64,000 bases of DNA from Fibrobacterota bacterium (GTDB lineage Bacteria; Fibrobacterota; Chitinivibrionia; Chitinivibrionales; FEN-1185): NCBI GenBank assembly GCA_003165595.1, contig PLWQ01000028.1, positions 243,144 to 307,143 of the forward strand, read 5' to 3'. The position numbers were made by a program, and so were the translations under genes. Below are positions 1-9,700 of this stretch, in pieces. The notes beneath the pieces are model-generated. The model was not told the origin of the DNA. It saw only the letters and a list, made by a program, of their open reading frames with translations, and did no database searches. Position 1 is the stretch's first letter. Each line of letters begins with the position of its first letter.

Positions 1-461
1 TTTCCCGCAAAATCGGGCACAAGTACCTCCACCGACACGTCCGGCAACTCCCGCCTCATGCGTGTAATGACCTCCGCGAATTGGCCAGCGCCGCCGTCGG
101 CAAGGTCGTCGCGCGTCACCGACGTTATGACGGCATGGGTTATTCCCATGCGAGCCACAGCTTCCACCACGCGGCGCGGTTCGTCTTTGTCAACAGGGGC
201 GGGCGAGCCGTGCCCTATGCCGCAAAATCCGCAGTTGCGCGTGCACGTGTCGCCCAGAATAAGAAACGTGGCCGTGCCGCGTCCAAAGCACTCACCCTGG
301 TTGGGGCACCTGGCCTCGGCGCACACCGTATGCAGGCGGCTGTCGGAAAGTCTCTGCGAAAGCCTGTTTGCCGTTCCCGAGGCTGCAAGGGGGCGCTTTA
401 GCCAGGGCGGCAGCCTGCGGCGCTCGGCGGGACGAGGTGCGCAGACGTTCGGATCAATCAT
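1..461 (-). CDS. lipA: Lipoyl synthase LipA, N-terminal part (runs off the left edge)
   Basis: Radical SAM enzyme that inserts two sulfurs into protein-bound octanoate to make the lipoyl cofactor. The visible product starts MIDPNVCAPRPAERRRLPPW. It contains CAEARCPNQGECF, the auxiliary Fe-S cluster motif of LipA, then CTRNCGFC, the CxxxCxxC radical SAM motif, then ITSVTRDDLADGG, a signature LipA stretch. Roughly the first 153 residues are present and the C-terminus lies outside the window. The ATG start overlaps the rpoN stop by 8 nt, so the gene is probably co-transcribed and translationally coupled with rpoN. Identification is firm. Confidence 0.93.
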   Translation of the reverse strand, partial: MIDPNVCAPRPAERRRLPPWLKRPLAASGTANRLSQRLSDSRLHTVCAEARCPNQGECFGRGTATFLILGDTCTRNCGFCGIGHGSPAPVDKDEPRRVVEAVARMGITHAVITSVTRDDLADGGAGQFAEVITRMRRELPDVSVEVLVPDFAG

Positions 462-1902
462 ACTTCTGCCTCATGCGTGCGGGAAGGATCCTCTGCTGCT
501 CCCTGTATTTTGCCACCGTTCTTCGCGCCACCGAGAAGCCCTCGCGCGACAGAATGTCGGACAGTTTCTGATCGCTCATCGGCTTCTTGGTATTTTCGTT
601 TTCCACAAGCTCACGTATGCGATTGCGTATTTTTTCTGCCGAGACGTCATCGCCGGCAAGATCCTGGCCCATGGATTCGGTGAAGAAATACTTGAGTTCG
701 TAAATGCCATAGGGCGTCTGGACATATTTGTTGCTCGTGACACGGCTCACCGTTGAAATATGCATGCCTACCATGGTGGCAATGTCCTGAAGCTTGAGCG
801 GATTGAGGTTGGGCGGTCCTTTTTCAAAGAAATCCCTTTGCCGCTCGACTATAGCCGACATCACCCGCAGCATGGTTGTGCGGCGCTGTTCTATGGATCG
901 AACGAGCCACGCGGCACTGTTGAGCTTTTCCCGTATGTAATTCTTCACTTCCTTCTTGGCGGGCCCGCCGCGCTTGATCAGCTGCATGTACGACCGGTTG
1001 ATGTGGAGCATGGGCACGTTGCGGTCGTTGATCATCACCATAAATTCGCCGTCTACCTTTTCCACGACGAGGTCGGGAATTATGGTGGAGGGATTTTCTC
1101 CGGTAATGAGGGAGCCGGGCTTCGGATGAAGCGTCTTGATCTCGTCGATTGCGGCCTGAACTTCGTGAACGTCAACGCCGCACTGCCTGGCAATCTCGGG
1201 CAACTTGAGTTTTTCGAACAACTCCCAAGTCTCAACGATAATCCGCATTGCGAGGGAATTCTCTTTGTGCTTGGCAATCAGCTGGAGCTTGAGGCATTCC
1301 TGCAGGGAGCGGGCGCCAAGGCCCGGCGGCTCCATGGTCCATATCACCTTGAGGGCTTCCTCGACCTCAGCCTCGGAGATGCCGAGAAAATCCGCGATAT
1401 CTTTGAGGGAAAGCCGGAGATAGCCGTCCGGTTCCAGGCTGTCGATGAGAAACGTCACGAGAAGTTTTTGTTTTTCCTCCGGATTCTTGTCGTTGAGTTG
1501 AGTCATGAGGTGCTCTTCGAGCGACACCTGACTCACGGGCTGAGGTTCCCAGTGCTCCTTGTTCGGGTCGGTCTCCTCGCTTACCCTGCTGCCCATGTCG
1601 AATCCCTCTTCGAGGTATTCTTCCCAGTTGACATCGTCTTCGGTGACCTCAAGTTCCTTCTCATCTTCCTTCTCCGATGCCTCGTCTTTCAGGTCCTCTT
1701 CTTTTTCTTTCTCTTCCTGTTCGTCCTGTTCCTGCTCGGCTTCGAGCTCGTCGGATGCTTCCAGAACCGGATTCATTTCGAGTTCCGTCTTGAGCATCTG
1801 CTCAAGCTGCAGGGTATTCACCTGCAACAGCTTGAGCGATTGTATCATTTGGAAAGACAGCTTCTGCTGAAGCCGCATCGATAAATCGAGACCAAGATTC
1901 AT
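454..1902 (-). CDS. rpoN: RNA polymerase sigma-54 factor RpoN
   Basis: Alternative sigma factor that recognises -24/-12 promoters and needs an AAA+ activator to open them. The 482 residues match the family length. The N-terminus (MNLGLDLSMRLQQKLSFQMI and the following Leu/Gln-rich part) is activator-responsive region I. Residues of about 45-95 are a very acidic, Glu-rich region II. The C-terminus holds the RpoN box ARRTVAKYRE close to the end. It lies downstream of lptB, an arrangement also common in proteobacteria, but here a 750-bp gap containing repeats separates them, so it may have its own promoter. A PAS/AAA+ activator of this factor is encoded at 49.6-51.9 kb. Confidence 0.95.
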   Translation of the reverse strand: MNLGLDLSMRLQQKLSFQMIQSLKLLQVNTLQLEQMLKTELEMNPVLEASDELEAEQEQDEQEEKEKEEDLKDEASEKEDEKELEVTEDDVNWEEYLEEGFDMGSRVSEETDPNKEHWEPQPVSQVSLEEHLMTQLNDKNPEEKQKLLVTFLIDSLEPDGYLRLSLKDIADFLGISEAEVEEALKVIWTMEPPGLGARSLQECLKLQLIAKHKENSLAMRIIVETWELFEKLKLPEIARQCGVDVHEVQAAIDEIKTLHPKPGSLITGENPSTIIPDLVVEKVDGEFMVMINDRNVPMLHINRSYMQLIKRGGPAKKEVKNYIREKLNSAAWLVRSIEQRRTTMLRVMSAIVERQRDFFEKGPPNLNPLKLQDIATMVGMHISTVSRVTSNKYVQTPYGIYELKYFFTESMGQDLAGDDVSAEKIRNRIRELVENENTKKPMSDQKLSDILSREGFSVARRTVAKYREQQRILPARMRQKYD

Positions 1903-2094
1903 TGAACGTCCATCCTGTACTGGCTAAGCGAAATAGGGCAATACATCAAATATCGTGCCACATCAAATTTAGTATATAATATCGCATGGGAAACAGAAAA
2001 TAAAATTTTGGAAAGGCCGTGAAATCCGGATGGGCGCGGACCGGGAATGTAGATTGTGGATTGAATGAATGAGGTAAAATCAAAATAAGGATTT

Positions 2095-2234
2095 GGGCGT
2101 TCCCCTCGCTACGCTCGGGTCGGCCCTCCCTCCGGGCTCGGCCGGTTGGCCTCGGTGCCGCCTGCCGCTATGGCCTGCGGCCGCGGTCAGGCGGCCCTGC
2201 GCTCTCCAGCGCACCCTGCGGTCCTGCCTAACGC
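2095..2234 (+). repeat. Dispersed repeat family A, copy A1
   Basis: A 140-bp GC-rich element starting GGGCGTTCCCC and ending CCTAACGC, so its ends form a short inverted repeat (GCGTT/AACGC). It contains internal hairpins such as CCCTCGCTACGCTCGGG. Its right half matches copy A2 (4629-4792) and, in reverse complement, copy A3 (63898 to the right edge), including the shared blocks CTCCGGGCTCGGCCG and GCGCACCCTGCGGTCC. It lies in the lptB-rpoN gap. No ORF or transposase is associated. Confidence 0.85.
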
Positions 2235-2392
2235 ATGCGTGCCCGCGTCGACTCCAAATAGCTGCTAAAGAAGATTGCGAAAAGACCTTGCGGAATCAAA
2301 TAGTCATGTATTTGTCATGCGGAAATTAACAAGGATGTTGGCACATGTGAAGTGGTCAAGTACGGTTTGCAAAGGGAATGTAACGGGGAGTT

Positions 2393-2575
2393 TCTTGCGC
2401 CAGGGGCGACGGAGGGGGCGCCAGAGCGCATTGCCGGCCGACCCGGCCGACAGGCATAGGGCGGACCGGCAACGAGGCGAATCGCCGAGCCCGGAGAGCC
2501 GGAGCACAGGATGTGCGGAGACCACGCACGAAGTGCGCCCCAGGGTGCCGAGCGGGACGCGAAGCATGGACAAAG
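2393..2575 (-). repeat. Dispersed repeat family A, diverged inverted copy
   Basis: This GC-rich stretch aligns with the reverse complement of copy A1 over blocks such as AGAGCGCA, CAGGC-ATAG-GCGG and CGCCGAGCCCGGAG, with many substitutions and extra sequence on the right. With A1 it forms an inverted pair separated by about 160 bp, which could fold into a large structure in RNA or DNA. The outer boundaries are approximate. Confidence 0.6.
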
Positions 2576-2653
2576 AACCGGTGCCTCACGGCAGGCGCCC
2601 AACTGCTTGGCCAGATTTCCAGATAGACTGCACTTCTATCCTAAAAATTATCA

Positions 2654-3441
<788 letters not shown>

Positions 3442-3445
<4 letters not shown>

Positions 3446-4605
3446 GGTGGTGTTTCCTTTTTTGCGGCCGGTTTGGCCTTTTCTCGAATGTTGCTGTCTG
3501 CGGGCGGCCTGGTCGGCGCGGGCTGGGGCGCGTAGAACCCGCGCACACTGCCCGACAGTTTTACATGCGTTGCCTTGCCTTTTGCAAACGAGACCGTGAT
3601 GCTGTCGCCGCTCGCCTCGTTGCGTCCCCGTCCGTCCTTTTCTTCCACGTTGTAAATGCTCCGGGCGTTGCCCCACACCTTGACGCGTGATACTTCACCG
3701 TGAGCGTTGAACGACACGGTCATAAGCTTGCCGTACGCCTCGTTGGTGGCGAGCGGGTTCTTTATGGGGTAATACTTGCTTTTGACATTGCCAAATGCCC
3801 ACATCGAGTCGATCTTCCCGGAATCGGTAAGGAACATGGAAATGCTGTCGCCCAGCAAATGTGTGAGCGTCGTGTCCGACGCTCCATATTCTTTGTACTG
3901 CCCGTGGGAAGACCCTTTCACCTTCACCCGTTGCAGGTGCTTCTTTGTGAACATCAGGTCCACGGAGTCTCCGGAAAGCGAGTCGGTTTCGTAGGCGATC
4001 CTCGGGATCTGCCTAAGCAGCGCCCTGCCGGAGTCCGGGTAGTAAAACGCCGCTTCGGAACGCGTAAACAACTTGCCCTTGGACACGGTGACGTTTTCGT
4101 AGACCGACGCCTTCTTGATGGAATCGTCGTAGGTCATCTTCTTCCCCCGGATGTCGAGCGTGTCGTGCGCGGCGGTATCGTAAAATATGAACTGCGGGTG
4201 TCCTTCCACGACAAGAAACTTCTTGTCCAGATAATACGTACCGTGGTCGCCCTTGAGTTTCACTCGTTCCTTCACATCGTAGAAGTCCAGGCGGCCGTCG
4301 GCAATGAGCCATTTCTTGTTTTTGTCGTAGTCCATGCGGTCGGAGGTGATTGTCTGGTTGGGCCGGGTGACGCGCACGTTGTCGGAAAAGGACACTGTGC
4401 CCCGGCTCTTCCACCACTTTGCATTTTGCGACTTGATCACCGCGTCGTCGTAAAGGAACACCACGTTCCCCGTGAGTGTGGAAATCATTTCGCCGTCTTT
4501 GGACATCGTGTTGACGTCGGAGTTGGCGGATTTCAATATAAGGTCAGTTGACTTTGGGAATGCCATTGTCAATAAAACCAGGATAATCATGAATGTTTTT
4601 TGCAT
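3442..4605 (-). CDS. lptA: LptA/OstA-like periplasmic LPS-transport protein
   Basis: Predicted periplasmic bridge protein of the Lpt system. After a short signal peptide ([16 protein letters not shown]) come repeated OstA-type beta-strand units, for example [40 protein letters not shown] and [18 protein letters not shown]. At about 387 residues it is roughly twice the length of E. coli LptA, as is common for OstA-domain proteins of FCB bacteria. The chosen ATG (MQKTF) has AGAAG just upstream; an ATG 12 nt earlier (MRRPMQ) is possible. The reading frame stays open further upstream only because repeat A2 happens to be open there. It overlaps lptB by 4 nt. Confidence 0.85.
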
Positions 4606-4628
4606 TGGTCTTCTCATGAATAGATGCT

Positions 4629-4792
4629 GGGCGTTCCCCCGCTTCGCGGGGTCGGTCATAACACGCCCTTCCTGTTTGGGCGTGTTGAATCTCCGGGCTC
4701 GGCCGACGGCCTCGGTACCGCACTGCCCTATGCGCCTGCGGCGCGGGTCAGGCGGCACTGCGCTCCAGCGCACCCTGCGGTCCACCTAACGC
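4629..4792 (+). repeat. Dispersed repeat family A, copy A2 with nested hairpin insert
   Basis: A 164-bp copy with the same ends as A1 (GGGCGTTCCCC and CCTAACGC). A perfect hairpin CCCCGCTTCGCGGGG sits near the left end. Relative to A1 it carries about 30 extra bases containing the inverted repeat AACACGCCC...GGGCGTGTT. It lies immediately upstream of the lptA start, splitting lptC from lptA in what would otherwise be a continuous lpt operon. Confidence 0.85.
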
Positions 4793-5067
4793 GAAAATCG
4801 GCATACAGAGCTTTGCCGATTGCGGTCGGTGTTATTTGTCAATAGCCCAGATGTTCCGAATCTTCCACGGTCGTCCACTTATGTTGTCTTCGACCCGCAG
4901 TTCGGTATTCATTTCACGGCTCTCCGCGGGTGCCCCCGAGCCGAAGCTTGACTCTTGCAACTACTCTCTCAAGGGGTGCACCCAGGAGGGGGCAGCGGAA
5001 GAACGCGCGAAGCGCGGGCTGGAGCGATGGGGAAACTTCCCCCCTTTAATATTCTTAAAAACAAACT
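4793..5067. other. lptC-lptA gap with a palindrome-rich stretch
   Basis: No gene is evident. The section at about 4970-5046 is purine-rich, with the hairpins ACGCGCGAAGCGCG and GGGGAAACTTCCCC followed by a short T run. It looks like a small structured repeat or a leaky terminator on the plus strand. Together with repeat A2 it makes a 460-bp gap between lptC and lptA. Confidence 0.45.
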
Positions 5068-5664
5068 CTAAAATTCATCCCCTTGCTCCGCCCGCTCCTT
5101 GAAATTCGGGAACCTGCCGCTCACGTCGTGCTCGAACTTCCACCAGGAGAAGTCTTCCGCTGCGTCAAGACCTTTGCCCTGCAGCACGTCGCCCTTGAGA
5201 GTTTTGATCTGCACGTAATCGCTTGAGGTCACGCGGTGCGTCTTGAGGTTCCAGTACAGACGCTGCGACGTGACGCGTATGCCGTTTTCCGCCTTTACAT
5301 AGGCGTTGCCCCAGACGCAAAAGAGCTGCATGGCGCCGTCGGTGGTGCCGGAGTCGGACAGGACATACATGATTTCCTTGCCCAGCGAGTCGTACACGTG
5401 AAGTTTTACCGGATTCGCCACCACATGGCCGGTATCGGACATGAACTTCTTCATGTGCTTGGACTCGAGCTTCCACTGCATACGGCCACCGTTGTAGTAC
5501 GACATGACGGTGGTGTCGAGTTCCTGGAAGGGATGATCGATGAACGTGTCGGATACGGGCACCGATTCCTTCTTTGGTCCGCATGCCGCGAGAAGCGCCG
5601 CGGCCGCAATCGCCGGGAGAAGACGGAAACGTCGCGCTACAGCACATGTCGTGAGTGGTTTCAT
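5068..5664 (-). CDS. lptC: LPS export protein LptC
   Basis: Inner-membrane-anchored periplasmic protein that receives LPS from LptFG and passes it to LptA. The product is 198 residues, close to the family norm. The N-terminus ends in a lipoprotein-like box LLAACG (Cys28), so it may be lipid-anchored rather than held by a plain TM helix as in E. coli. The rest has LptC-type beta strands, including a WGNAYVKAENGIRVTSQRLY segment typical of the fold. The ATG overlaps the upstream acyltransferase stop (ATGA). Assignment rests on fold-like motifs plus position beside lptA and lptB. Confidence 0.85.
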   Translation of the reverse strand: MKPLTTCAVARRFRLLPAIAAAALLAACGPKKESVPVSDTFIDHPFQELDTTVMSYYNGGRMQWKLESKHMKKFMSDTGHVVANPVKLHVYDSLGKEIMYVLSDSGTTDGAMQLFCVWGNAYVKAENGIRVTSQRLYWNLKTHRVTSSDYVQIKTLKGDVLQGKGLDAAEDFSWWKFEHDVSGRFPNFKERAEQGDEF

Positions 5665-6647
5665 TTGTCTAGCATTGCCTCGATGTTCGGAGTGTTGCGG
5701 TATTCCGGGTCGGACGGCTTTCTCCTCCACCGTTTGTGCATCCACACCCATTGTTCCGGATATGCCATGATTGTTTCACCGATCGCTGTGTTGATTTTCT
5801 CCACGTTTCTCACTAGCTCAGCGTCGCTCCCCTGCTCGGTCTCCAGGGCAATCTTTCGCACAAAAACGCGGTGAATGTCGCCGGTATCGCGCGCCGTGGT
5901 GATCACGAACACCGGCAGGTTGCGGCGCATGGCGAGTTTTACGGTGGCGCTCGGCGTATACGCGAGCAGTCCGAGAAAATGCGCGAACACGCCGTCGACA
6001 TTCGTGTCCTGGTCCAGAAGCACGCCAAAGAGCCGGCCCTCCGAAAGAAGCTTGAGAAACTTGCGCAGATTTTCGGTCCGGTGAAGATATACGATATTCT
6101 CACCGGAGCGCTGGCGTTTAACAAGCTCGTCGATGCGGCGGTCGTACAATTCCCTGCCGATGGCGAAGCAGGCAAACCCCTGCGTCGCAAAATAGTGCAG
6201 AAGCATCTCGAAACAGCCGGTGTGCGCGGTGATGGTGAGCACGCCCTGCTTCCGGTTGTAGGCGTCCCACACCGGCGAGAGGTCGTCGCTGTGAACCATT
6301 TTGTCAAGCTGCGCCTTGTCCTTCTGCGACAGGTACAGCGCATCGAACAGGTTCTTTCCAAGGTTGACGTACACCCCGCGCGCCCTGCGGCCAATTTCAC
6401 GTTCTGTCAATTGCGATCCGAACACCAGCCGCAAATGCTCTTTGCACCACCGGCGATCTTTGGTGGGAAGCAGGTAAAAGAGGCCACCGAGAAACCCGAA
6501 CAAGGCTAGCCCTGGCCTGCGCGGGAACACCGGCCACAGCGCTGCGACCAGCAGCACTATGGTGTACACGACGTCGTTCTTGAACTGCCTGATGAGGTTG
6601 TTGATAGTTGTACCCGCCGTCTGTGCGCAGTAAACAACCACGGCCAC
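5661..6647 (-). CDS. LpxL/HtrB-family lipid A acyltransferase
   Basis: Predicted inner-membrane acyltransferase adding secondary acyl chains to lipid A. The catalytic HX4E motif is present as HTGCFE (His142, Glu147), preceded by a hydrophobic N-terminal segment and followed by LLDQDTNVDGVF and the C-terminal WVWMHKRW typical of the family. Length of about 328 is normal. The start is uncertain: the GTG used here lies inside a 9-bp-stem palindrome (6637-6657) belonging to a dispersed repeat, and no ATG exists in frame until deep in the gene. Family-like sequence begins around FKNDVVYTIVLL. It overlaps lptC by 4 nt. Confidence 0.85.
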   Translation of the reverse strand: MAVVVYCAQTAGTTINNLIRQFKNDVVYTIVLLVAALWPVFPRRPGLALFGFLGGLFYLLPTKDRRWCKEHLRLVFGSQLTEREIGRRARGVYVNLGKNLFDALYLSQKDKAQLDKMVHSDDLSPVWDAYNRKQGVLTITAHTGCFEMLLHYFATQGFACFAIGRELYDRRIDELVKRQRSGENIVYLHRTENLRKFLKLLSEGRLFGVLLDQDTNVDGVFAHFLGLLAYTPSATVKLAMRRNLPVFVITTARDTGDIHRVFVRKIALETEQGSDAELVRNVEKINTAIGETIMAYPEQWVWMHKRWRRKPSDPEYRNTPNIEAMLDK

Positions 6648-6722
6648 AGGCCGTGGTCCATGCCGGAAAGGGCAAAAGACATAAGTGTCTCAGTGCTGAA
6701 AGCACTGCACTACCTTACCCTT
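6637..6722 (+). repeat. Repeat family B-like short copy at the acyltransferase 5' end
   Basis: It begins with the perfect inverted repeat ACCACGGCC-ACA-GGCCGTGGT (6637-6657). It continues with GGAAAGGGCAAAAGACATAA, a second stem CAGTGCTGAAAGCACTG and CACTACCTTACCCTT. The order (stem, then GGCAAA-GACATAA, then stem, then CTACC-TACC) matches the right half of copy B1 at 13457-13526. The strand given is that of the matching order. It reaches into the annotated start of the acyltransferase. Confidence 0.6.
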
Positions 6723-6790
6723 AAAAAGCGGCAGCGTTAAAACTCCCGAAGGGATTTCCGCTAATCTCTTACGCGGGCAATGAATCGCGA

Positions 6791-9700
6791 CTATGCGCCG
6801 CTCACGCGGATCTGCACGTCGGCCTTGAAATCGTCGATCTCGATCGCCTCCGCGCCGGCGCTCTTGTCAAGGTCCCACGCAAGAGACACGGCAAGGGTCT
6901 CTCCGCACACGTAGTCGCGGAACTTGTCAAGGGCCGCAACAAGCGGCCGTGGTCCGGCGCAGCGGATGGTGATGCGGTCGGTAACGTTGAGGGCCGCGTT
7001 CTTGCGCATGGTCTGGATTCGGTTGACAAATTCACGCGCCAGGCATTCCTCGCAGAGCTCGGGGGTGACCTCGGTGTCGAGCGCAACCGTGATGTCTCCC
7101 TGCGTCTCCACTTCCACGCCAGGCCGTTTGCTGCGCCGCACTTCGATGTCGTCCATGACGACGGCGTGACCCGCCGCCTCGCGCGTTTCACCCAGTTCCA
7201 GCCCGTGAATGTCGGCTGCCGTAAACGACTCGATGATCTTTGCCGCTTCCTTCATCTTTGGGCCCAGCGCCTTGCCCAGGCGCTTGAAATTCGCTTTGGC
7301 CGACAGCGACACGACGGATGTCTCGTCCGCTTCGAACCGCACCGATTTCACATTGAGTTCTTCTTTGAAAAGCGTCTCCATATCCTGCATGAGGCCGCGC
7401 TTCCCGTTGTTGCGAATCACAACCACAAGCTCCGAAAGCGGCTGGCGCGTCTTGAGGTTGAACCGGGACCGAAGCGCCCGCGCCATGGTGACCACGGACC
7501 GTGCACAGCGCATCTTCTCGTCGAGCGCAGCATCGAACAGCGCCGCGTCTCCGGCCGGGTACGGCGCGCAGTGCACGCTGCCGGAGGCCGGGCCGGTTCG
7601 TCCGCCGGTAAGGTTGCGGTATATCGCTTCGGTGAGGAATGGAAGGAACGGCGCCATCACCTTGGAGAACTCCACCAGTACCCAGTACAGCGTGGTGTAA
7701 GCGTCGTTCTTGTCGGCGTCGTTCTCGCTCTTCCAGAATCGCCTGCGCGAACGCCGTATGTACCAATTGGTGAGATTGTCGATAAAGTCAACCAGCAGCG
7801 GCACGACTTTGTACAGGTTGTATTCTTCCATCTCTTTGTTTACAGATGCAACTAGCCCCGACAAAAGCGAAACGATCCAGCGGTCCAGCTCATGGGAGCT
7901 CGAAGGCCTCGCGTTCTCCGGCGGCGTCCAACCGTCAACGTTTGCGTACGTCACAAAGAACGTGTAGGCGTTCCAGAAGGGCAGGAGCACCGCGCGCGAC
8001 ATCTCGAGCACGCCGTTTTCCGAGAACCGCAGGTCTTCCGCTTTCACCGCAGGTGAATTTATGAGAAAGAGGCGCAGCGCGTCCGCGCCGAGCCTGCCGA
8101 GGACCTCTTCGGGCGGCGCGTAGTTCTTGAGCCGCTTGGACAGCTTCTTGCCGTCCTCCGAAAGGATGATGCCGTTGACAATAACATTCCTGAACGCGCT
8201 TTTCCCGAACAGCGCCGACGACAGCACGGTAAGCGTGTAGAACCAGCCGCGTGTCTGGTCGAGCCCCTCGGCGATAAAATCCGCGGGAAAATTGCCGTCG
8301 AACTGCGTCCGGTTTTCAAACGGATAATGGCTTTGCGCATACGGCATGGACCCGGATTCGAACCAGCAGTCGAGCACCTCGGGCGTGCGGGTCATGGTCT
8401 TCCCGCATTTCGGGCAGGCCAGGCTCAGCTTGTCGATAACGTGCCGGTGCAGATCGTTGTCCGGAATCTCGCCGAACGCCACCGGCACGCCATTCTTTCC
8501 GGCGGCAATCCGTTTCCACTTTTCGGCCACGGCGACCCGGACTTCCGCCGCCGCTTCCGCATGGCTCTTTTGGCCGGCAGCCGGACTGCCGGATCCGGCG
8601 AGCGCGTGGAGCTGGTCGCAATTGCCAACGCATTCCCGGTGACCGCACTCACACAGCCATACCGGAATGGGCGTTCCCCAGTACCGGTTGCGGGAGATAT
8701 TCCAGTCGGGCGCGCTTTCGATGCCCTTGCCGAAACGTCCGTTTTGCAAATGGGCGGGAACCCAATGGATAGTCTGGTTGTTGGCGAGCATGTTCTGCTT
8801 GAGCGGTTCTATCTTCATGAACCACGTGGTGATGGCCTTGTAGATGAGCGGCGAATCGCAGCGGTAGCAATGCGGGTATCGATGCTCGAGCGTGGAACGG
8901 TGCACCAGCCTGCCCATCGCCTTGATGCGCTTTATGATGTCGGCGTCCGCGTCGAATACGAGCCTTCCCGCATACTCGGGAATGTCGGCCGTGAATTTTC
9001 CCTCTTCGTCAACGGGGCACACGATGGGAAGATCCAGCTTCTTCCCCACCGCAAAGTCGTCTTCGCCGAATGCGGGCGCGATGTGCACGACACCGGTGCC
9101 GTCTTCCGTCGACACGAAGTCGGCGCAGGCGATGGAAAAAAACTTTTCGGATGCCTTTGCAAAGTAGTCAAACAGCGGCACGTAGCGCAGGCCTTGCAAC
9201 TGCTCCCCGGAAACTTCCTCAATCACGGTGTAAAGCGACGGGTCTTTGTAATAGGCCGCAATGCGGTCTTTGGCGATAATGAACGTGGAATCGCCGTCCT
9301 TTACTTTAAGGTATCGAATCCGCGGCCCTACGGCGCACGCCACGTTGCTGGGCAGGGTCCAGGGCGTTGTGGTCCACACCAGAAGCTTGGTTGCGGGATC
9401 GCCGACAAGTGGGAAACACACCGTAATGGACGGGCTCTGGACGTCCTTGTACCCTTCGTTCATTTCGAAATTGGACAGGGGGGTTGCGCAGCGCGGGCAG
9501 TACGGTTGCACCCGGAATCCTTGATAAATAAGATCCTTCTTCCACATTTCGGAAAACACCCACCAGATGCTCTCCATGTACGGCGGATCCATGGTGCGGT
9601 ACTGGTTGTCGAAATCCACCCACCTGCCCATGCGCTCGACAACCGTACGCCATTCGGAGGTGTACCGCAGCACGATGGAGCGGCATATTTCGTTGAACAC

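Larger units (their letters stand above)
1903..2653. other. Long intergenic gap between lptB and rpoN, filled with repeats
   Basis: No convincing gene is present. The rpoN-proximal 100 bp are AT-rich and hold a minus-strand -10-like TATACT near 1973-1978 and the element TGGCACG at 1954-1960, which resembles a sigma-54 -24 box but lacks the -12 GC. The rest holds repeat copy A1 (2095-2234) and its diverged inverted partner (2393-2575). Short open frames over the repeats are low-complexity products of GC-rich palindromes and were not called. Confidence 0.7.

Noticed and set aside
760-1884. Long open frame on the plus strand opposite rpoN
   Set aside because: It is the antisense shadow of rpoN: low-complexity Phe/Leu-rich product from the acidic region, no family motif or ribosome site.
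2095-2234. Family A repeats as integron attC sites, because of GTTAGGC/GTTAGGT at one end
   Set aside because: The opposite end reads GGGGAAC on that strand, not RYYYAAC, and no integrase or cassette array is present.
4605-4785. Upstream extension of lptA to a start near 4785
   Set aside because: The extra 60 residues are translated from repeat A2 and would put an Arg-rich stretch before the signal peptide.
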